From CAZEIW01 sp964512305 (GTDB taxonomy: Bacteria > Pseudomonadota > Gammaproteobacteria > Burkholderiales > Burkholderiaceae_F): a stretch of DNA of 19,372 bases. The notes below the pieces were generated by a model. That model saw only the letters and a program-made list of their open reading frames with translations. It was not told the origin of the DNA and did not search any database. A program made the position numbers and the translations under genes. Each line of letters starts with the position of its first letter. Position 1 is the first letter of the stretch. The stretch is taken from positions 1 to 19,372 of the forward strand of contig CAZEIW010000228.1 of assembly GCA_964512305.1 (NCBI GenBank). The letters run 5' to 3'. Positions 15,453-19,372 of the stretch are shown here, in pieces.

Positions 15453-15586
15453 GCCATCAGCGCCACCGACAACCACTCCACCTTGGGATTCGCGAAGAAC
15501 CGTTCGATGAGCAGGGCAAGGAGCGCGCTTTGCCCGGGCTCGGCATCTCGAAGCCCGGGGCGCGCTCCGAGCCATCCGAGTCTCAC
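15449..15586 (-). pseudogene. Short ORF or gene remnant after the glycosylase
   Basis: A 45-codon frame begins with GTG at 15586, overlapping the upstream stop as GTGA, and ends at TAG 15449. The last part (ALLALLIERFFANPKVEW, then LSVALMA) looks like real protein rather than GC-driven noise: Leu/Ile/Phe on one helix face, a Lys-Val-Glu-Trp turn, and no Arg/Gly/Pro-rich character. I do not recognise the family. It could be a tiny coupled gene or the surviving C-terminus of an older gene cut by rearrangement. No independent ribosome binding site is visible. Confidence 0.3.
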
Positions 15587-16071
15587 CGTCGGTGCGCGTG
15601 GCGCTTCGTCGCCGCTCGAGTGCCGGAGGCCGCGGGCTTCGCAGGCAATCGCTCCCATTCGCGGACCCGGCCCGCCACGATCGCGAACAGCGGGTGGGCG
15701 TCGGGCACCTCGATGCCGGAAGTCCTGGCGAAGTCCTCGGGACTGCGCCGGCGCAGCTTGCCGCGCAAGTGTTTCCACTCGTATATCAACTGCCCTCTTG
15801 TCTCGGCCAATCCAGGCAGCATCCGGACACGGGCGATCTTGCCAGCGGCGAAACGGTACCCGCGGCGCAACGCCTCCACGCGTACCTCGCGCAAGTAAGC
15901 GGCGATCGCCGTCACCGGAGCGTTCTGATCGAGGAAGCGACGAAGCTGGGGGTGGGCACGATAGCCGCGCGTCAGACCGCGCAGCACCTTTTGTGCGAGA
16001 AGGCCTTCCCGCCACAGTGCGAGCAGCCCCTGCCGGTCGAGATACTTTGGGTGAACGGTCCAGATCCTCAC
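15583..16071 (-). CDS. Pyrimidine-dimer DNA glycosylase-like protein
   Basis: The ~162-residue protein resembles the bacterial family annotated as pyrimidine dimer DNA glycosylase / endonuclease V (Pyr_excise). It begins RIWTVHPKYLDRQGLLALWRE, followed by LLAQKVLRGLTRGYRAHPQLRRF and RGYRFAAGKI. By homology it would remove UV-induced dimers. The start is GTG 16071, chosen because similarity begins exactly there. Upstream sequence belongs to the preceding gene in another frame. No good ribosome binding site is seen, so coupling to the upstream gene, which ends 20 bases before, is likely. T4 endonuclease V uses Thr2 as nucleophile; here residue 2 is Arg, with Thr only at position 5, so activity is uncertain. 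The C-terminus is basic (KRHAHRR). Confidence 0.78.
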   Translation of the reverse strand: MRIWTVHPKYLDRQGLLALWREGLLAQKVLRGLTRGYRAHPQLRRFLDQNAPVTAIAAYLREVRVEALRRGYRFAAGKIARVRMLPGLAETRGQLIYEWKHLRGKLRRRSPEDFARTSGIEVPDAHPLFAIVAGRVREWERLPAKPAASGTRAATKRHAHRR

Positions 16072-16091
16072 GATCGTGGGTCGCGCGAGTT

Positions 16092-16568
16092 TCAACTCCT
16101 GCCGGAGCGCATCAGTCTGCGGCGTTCGTTCCACTGATGCTGTGCGTGCAGCCGCTCGGACTCGTCTTTGGACTCCTGGGGCAATGCCTGGATGCTCCGC
16201 AAAGCCGCCGCGTGCGCGATCGCGACGGCCGGGTGGGCCTGAAGAAGCATTCGATATTCGCGGAGGAACTCCTCGTGAACCGGCGGGCTGCCGCCGGACA
16301 GAAGCTCCTTGATTTGCGCACCGATCGCAGCGGCTTCCGCCTCGGGCAGACGATCGAACTTCGCGATCGCATGATCGACGTCCGCGATCAACTGGTACAA
16401 GGGGCGCAGCCAGACCCATTCGGGGTCGGCTGCAATCTGGTGCAGACGTTCCATCGGAGATGCCAGTGGGGAAGTGAGGGTCTCCGCGCGCAGTACCGCG
16501 GCCAACACGCCCCGAAGGGCCGCGCTGCTCTCCTCGATCGCTCTCAGCCAAATGTCGCTGCCTTCCAT
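16092..16568 (-). CDS. Uncharacterised helical protein
   Basis: The 158-residue cytoplasmic protein is predicted mostly alpha-helical: MEGSDIWLRAIEESSAAL, then a WVWLRPLYQLIADVDHAI segment around residue 52, and an Ala-rich helix near 110-125. There is no signal peptide, membrane helix or cysteine. I do not recognise a named family. The WxWLRPL...LIxDxD core looks conserved-protein-like rather than random. It lies 20 bases upstream of the glycosylase gene on the same strand, so the pair is probably an operon. A TAATAT on the minus strand (16580-16575) is a possible -10 very close to the ATG. Confidence 0.75.
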   Translation of the reverse strand: MEGSDIWLRAIEESSAALRGVLAAVLRAETLTSPLASPMERLHQIAADPEWVWLRPLYQLIADVDHAIAKFDRLPEAEAAAIGAQIKELLSGGSPPVHEEFLREYRMLLQAHPAVAIAHAAALRSIQALPQESKDESERLHAQHQWNERRRLMRSGRS

Positions 16569-16642
16569 GCAATCATATTACCCCGGGCGAGTTCGCCACG
16601 ACCGCTGACCGCGTCTGAATTCGATATGAACGCCGCGCAAGG

Positions 16643-17662
16643 ATGAGCACAGTCCTGGTCACCGGAGGATCCGGGTTCGTGGGGGTGCATGTCGTCCTGC
16701 AACTGCTGAATGCGGGGCACGTGACTCGCACGACCGTGCGCTCGCTCAAGCGGGAGACGGATGTTCGCGCAATGTTGCGGAACGCCGGCGCCGAGCCGGG
16801 CGCGCGACTTTCATTTTTCGCCGCCGACCTCGAACGTGACGAGGGCTGGGCGGCCGCCGTGGCCGGATGCGACTTCGTGATTCATGTCGCCTCCCCGTTG
16901 CCACTGTCCGCGCCAAAGACCGAAGACGAGGTCATCGTTCCCGCGCGGGACGGCGTACTCCGTGTGCTCAGGGTCGCGCGCGATGCAAAGGTGAAGAGGG
17001 TGGTGCTCACCTCCTCCTGCGGCGCCATCTATTACGGCCACCCGGCGCGAAGCGCGCCATTCGACGAGACGAGCTGGACCAATCTCGACGGTGAGATGAG
17101 CGCCTACGTGAAGTCCAAAGCCATCGCAGAGCGTGCCGCATGGGATTTCATCGCCCGCGAAGGGGCCGCGCTCGAGCTTGCGGTGATCAATCCGGCCGGG
17201 GTTTTCGGGCCGGCACTGGGGCCGGACTTTTCATCGTCGCTCGATCTCGTGAAGCGCCTTATGCGCGGCGGATTCGGCTGCCCACAGATCTATTTCGGCG
17301 TGGTTGACGTCCGCGACGTGGCCGACCTGCACTTGCGCGCGATGACGGATCCCGCGGCGAAAGGCGAACGGTTCATCGCAGTCTCGGGCGACGTGATGTC
17401 CATGCTCGACATCGCGAAAGTACTGAAGGCGCGGATGGGAGACGCGGCGCGCAAGGTACCGACGCGACAGATCCCGAACTGGGTCGTCAGAATCGTCGCG
17501 CGGTTCGACGGCCGCATGCGCCAGCTTCTTCCGCTGCTCGGCACGATACGCCGCCCCACGAGTGCGAAGGCGGAGCGCGTCCTGGGCTGGAAGACCCGGC
17601 CAAGAGAAGACGCCATCGTGGCGACCGCCGAGAGTCTGATCCGGTTCGGAATCGTCGGCTGA
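16643..17662 (+). CDS. NAD(P)-dependent epimerase/reductase, extended SDR
   Basis: The 339-residue Rossmann-fold protein is of the dihydroflavonol-4-reductase-like extended SDR type. It has the nucleotide loop TGGSGFVGVHV (~7-17), DLERDEGW (~62-69), HVASPLPL, the catalytic Ser in LTSSCGAIYYG, and the YxxxK pair Tyr155/Lys159 (YVKSK). It should reduce or oxidise a carbonyl/alcohol with NAD(P)H; the substrate is unknown and plant-like names should not be taken literally. The ATG at 16643 follows AAGG directly, so the ribosome binding site is tight; the Rossmann strand MSTVLVTGG begins right after it, which fixes the start. Divergent from the helical-protein gene with 74 bases between. Confidence 0.9.
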   Translation: MSTVLVTGGSGFVGVHVVLQLLNAGHVTRTTVRSLKRETDVRAMLRNAGAEPGARLSFFAADLERDEGWAAAVAGCDFVIHVASPLPLSAPKTEDEVIVPARDGVLRVLRVARDAKVKRVVLTSSCGAIYYGHPARSAPFDETSWTNLDGEMSAYVKSKAIAERAAWDFIAREGAALELAVINPAGVFGPALGPDFSSSLDLVKRLMRGGFGCPQIYFGVVDVRDVADLHLRAMTDPAAKGERFIAVSGDVMSMLDIAKVLKARMGDAARKVPTRQIPNWVVRIVARFDGRMRQLLPLLGTIRRPTSAKAERVLGWKTRPREDAIVATAESLIRFGIVG

Positions 17663-17719
17663 GACCGTCAGGTTGGCCGCGAAGGCGAAGCGCAGCGGCG
17701 GGTCGATAGCCCCGGCGTT

Positions 17720-18088
17720 CTATAAGTTCCTTGGGATCTCGGCGTCGACGATTCTGCGCAGCGAAGTGCGCGTCCAGTGGCGGTTGCCGTGGGATCGAGA
17801 GAAACGCTCGAAGCACAGATAGTGCACGACGTCGCGAAAGGTCAATTCCCTCTCGACCGGCCACTCGGCAAAGCTTTGTTGAGCCGAGCGGACGAGCGCC
17901 CGGGCAGCGTCGGCGCTTGCTCCCGTCAGCCTCGCAACGATCTTTTCGTACAACGCCGTTCCCGTGACCGCCGCGTGCTGCGTGCGGACGTCGCGGTATG
18001 TCGCCAGCGCCTTCCTGCTCTCACGCCTGGCATAACGTCCTTCTTCACCCAGCCACATGAAGCCCAGGAGAGGCCACCGCTCGATCAT
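17720..18088 (-). CDS. Uncharacterised protein, about 122 residues
   Basis: The reading frame starts best at ATG 18088 (MIERWPLLGFMW), which has AGGAGG 8 bases upstream; an ATG at 18094 is too close to it. The product is soluble and mainly helical, with a central ALYEKIVARLTGASADAAR helix and a conserved-looking block SFAEWPVERELTFRDVVHYL toward the end. I recall similar small bacterial proteins of unknown function with the EWPxxRELxFRDVVxYL pattern, but can give no function. There is no signal peptide or metal motif. It is downstream of the truncated anti-sigma gene on the same strand after 121 bases. Confidence 0.75.
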   Translation of the reverse strand: MIERWPLLGFMWLGEEGRYARRESRKALATYRDVRTQHAAVTGTALYEKIVARLTGASADAARALVRSAQQSFAEWPVERELTFRDVVHYLCFERFSRSHGNRHWTRTSLRRIVDAEIPRNL

Positions 18089-18209
18089 CGTCATCGCCTC
18101 CTCGAAAATGCGCTTTCCGGACGCATATACGAAGAGAACCCGGCAACTGGTTACACCCGCGGATTGCGGAACACCCGCGTCACCGGCTGGGGTGGGGCGG
18201 AGAATCCAG

Positions 18210-18734
18210 TTACCAGAGCTTGACGCAGTGCCCGGCCAGAACGAACGCGGAGGGCGACGGGCCGGCGTTGTCCGACGCATCCTCGAGAGAGACGGCCAGA
18301 AGCGTCACGTTGGAAAGCAGGCGTTCCGACGTGTCCGCAAGGGGGACCGAGCCATGTTCGCCAGGAGGGATCGTGCCGAGCCTGAAGGGCGCCCCATCCC
18401 GCGGCAAGGCCCATAGCTGCATGACCTTGCCCGGCGGGGGCGTGAAGGGCTTGAGGAACTTGATCGACATCTTTCTGCCGAAGCGCGTCGAGCTGGCAAG
18501 CACTGTCGGCACTCCGTCCCCGTCGGCCAACAAGCCCACGTAACTCGCCGGAATCGCATCACGCTGGGAGACAGCCCCGTCCGTGGGCATCAATAAGGTC
18601 GGGTAGAGCCGGACCAGCCCGACGGTCGCGACCACCCCGAAAGCGAATCCCACTGCCGGCATGAGCCACTTCGTCCAGCCGGTGGAGATCCCGGTCGCGC
18701 GCGAGCCGCCCAGGCGCCGCTCTATCGTCCTCAT
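18210..18734 (-). CDS. RskA-like anti-sigma C-terminal domain protein, N-terminally truncated
   Basis: The 174-residue protein has a short cytoplasmic start (MRTIERRLGG), one transmembrane helix (~23-45), and an extracytoplasmic anti-sigma-K factor RskA domain: ASYVGLLADGDGVPTVLAS, PPPGKVMQLWALPRDGAPFRLG, TLLAVSLEDA and the closing FVLAGHCVKLW. Full anti-sigma factors carry an additional ~70-residue zinc anti-sigma domain before the IExRLG segment; it is missing here. An in-frame TAG lies ten codons before the ATG and no other upstream frame encodes a HxxxCxxC motif. No ECF sigma gene is nearby. The protein may be a non-functional remnant or a stand-alone membrane sensor. Confidence 0.82.
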   Translation of the reverse strand: MRTIERRLGGSRATGISTGWTKWLMPAVGFAFGVVATVGLVRLYPTLLMPTDGAVSQRDAIPASYVGLLADGDGVPTVLASSTRFGRKMSIKFLKPFTPPPGKVMQLWALPRDGAPFRLGTIPPGEHGSVPLADTSERLLSNVTLLAVSLEDASDNAGPSPSAFVLAGHCVKLW

Positions 18735-18790
18735 CCTCGAGGTCGGGATATTCGGCCACGGACACTACCGCTGCCGGGATCGGCCTGGAG

Positions 18791-18799
18791 TACAATTGT
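18791..18799 (+). promoter_or_regulatory. Possible brnTA promoter/operator core
   Basis: TACAAT (18791-18796) matches the -10 consensus at five of six positions and lies 18 bases before the brnT ATG. It overlaps the perfect palindrome ACAATTGT (18792-18799). BrnA antitoxins repress their own promoter by binding symmetric DNA, so the overlap is suggestive. No clear -35 is present. Confidence 0.4.
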
Positions 18800-18814
18800 C
18801 CATACGATTTCAGG

Positions 18815-19093
18815 ATGAAGATCACCTGGGATCCGGCCAAGGCAGCAACGAATGAGAGCGTCCATGGCGTGACCTTTGCCGAAGCGGCGACGGTCCTCGA
18901 TGACGAACTGGCGCTGACGCGGGAGGATCCCGCCGCGATCGGCGAGCAGCGTTTCGCGACGCTGGGGCTAAGTGGCGAGGGCAAGCTTCTGGTGGTGATC
19001 TATACCTATCGCGATCCAGACGTGATTCGGATCATCTCGGCATGGAAGGCGAACAGACGGCAGAGGGCGTTGTATGAAAAAGGTCGCGGCTGA
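18815..19093 (+). CDS. brnT: BrnT-family toxin of a type II TA module
   Basis: The 92-residue protein has the BrnT pattern: MKITWDPAK, ATNESVHGVTFAEAATVLDD, LALTREDP, ERF-like QRFATLGLSGEGKLLVVIYTYR, and the C-terminal RIISAWKANRRQRALYEKG. BrnT has a RelE-like fold and acts as a ribonuclease that lowers translation until bound by BrnA. The toxin-first order, as here, is usual for this family. The ATG follows CAGG directly. The brnA gene begins 20 bases before the brnT stop, so the two are translationally linked. The spacing to the divergent anti-sigma fragment is 80 bases. Confidence 0.93.
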   Translation: MKITWDPAKAATNESVHGVTFAEAATVLDDELALTREDPAAIGEQRFATLGLSGEGKLLVVIYTYRDPDVIRIISAWKANRRQRALYEKGRG

Positions 19094-19372
19094 AAGCTAT
19101 CGGGATATCGATTTCTCACGCGCCCGGCGCGGCGCTGTGATCAAAGCGGAACCTGGCAAGACCAAGATCTCGATCCGCCTGGACAATCGAGTCCTCGAAC
19201 ATTTCCGCTCGGCCGTCGAAGAGGCCGGCGAAGGCAACTATCAGACCCTGATCAACGATGCGCTGGTCGCCTACATCCAGCGGAAGTCGATGCTGGAAGC
19301 GGTGCGACAGGTGGTGCGCGAGGAAGTGGCGGTATCCGGGGTTGCCCGCCAAGGCGCCCGCAAGCCGCGGCA
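19074..19372 (+). CDS. brnA: BrnA-family antitoxin, cut by window end
   Basis: An ATG at 19074, in another frame and overlapping the brnT 3' end by 20 bases, opens a frame with no stop up to the last base, so 99 codons are visible and the C-terminus is missing. The sequence shows the BrnA hallmarks: DIDFSRARRGAVIKAEPGKT, the ribbon-helix-helix strand TKISIRLDNRVLEHFR, and GNYQTLINDALVAYI. The N-terminal part wraps and neutralises the toxin, and the ribbon-helix-helix part binds DNA for autorepression. The visible tail beyond residue ~70 (RKSMLEAVRQVVREEV) is longer than in many members. Confidence 0.9.
   Translation, partial: MKKVAAESYRDIDFSRARRGAVIKAEPGKTKISIRLDNRVLEHFRSAVEEAGEGNYQTLINDALVAYIQRKSMLEAVRQVVREEVAVSGVARQGARKPR

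Noticed and set aside
18559..18984. Minus-strand frame upstream of the anti-sigma fragment, as the missing zinc domain
   Set aside because: The translated sequence is Ser/Arg/Ala-rich with no HxxxCxxC motif, so it does not encode the lost domain in another frame.

Overview
The window is a GC-rich, gene-dense bacterial chromosome segment. Protein types (a HAE-1 RND pump, a hybrid sensor kinase, a MAPEG protein, BrnT/BrnA), short -10-like promoters just before starts and dispersed CCCCTCTCCCGC palindromes suggest a proteobacterium, most likely a betaproteobacterium of the Burkholderiales type. The taxon is inferred, not shown. I see no rRNA, tRNA, CRISPR array, phage or transposase gene. No stretch over about 210 bases lacks a gene or a described feature.

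Layout. (1) 96-2027: a palindromic repeat just upstream of a one-chain ABC exporter. (2) 2234-6498: on the minus strand, a two-receiver hybrid histidine kinase followed by an exported beta-propeller protein. (3) 6442-11607: divergent from the kinase, a TetR regulator, an RND adaptor lipoprotein and an RND pump form a tight operon (ATGA overlap, then a 21-base gap). Between the two units lies a perfect 21-bp inverted repeat whose arms each contain a TGACC-N3-GGTCA palindrome. This is the clearest regulatory structure in the window. (4) 11802-12078: a small acidic ORF of 54 codons with a good ribosome binding site, then two head-to-head copies of the dispersed palindrome. (5) 12088-14945: 3-methyladenine DNA glycosylase I (tag), a GNAT acetyltransferase and an acyl-CoA synthetase-like ligase. 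The last two converge with overlapping stop codons. (6) 15060-16568: a MAPEG membrane protein converging on a minus-strand pair, an uncharacterised helical protein and a pyrimidine-dimer glycosylase-like protein. A short ORF lies between the glycosylase and MAPEG. (7) 16643-17662: an extended-SDR (dihydroflavonol reductase-like) oxidoreductase. (8) 17720-19372: an uncharacterised protein, an RskA-type anti-sigma domain that lacks its sigma-binding N-terminus, and a BrnT/BrnA toxin-antitoxin module cut by the window edge.

How the parts may work together. TetR very likely represses itself and the RND pump through the double operator, and the same DNA lies upstream of the sensor kinase, so control could be shared. 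The pump has no outer-membrane channel gene here and presumably uses a TolC-like protein encoded elsewhere. At the right end, brnTA occupies the position where the sigma factor and the start of the anti-sigma gene would normally be, suggesting that a sigma/anti-sigma operon was broken by acquisition of the TA module.
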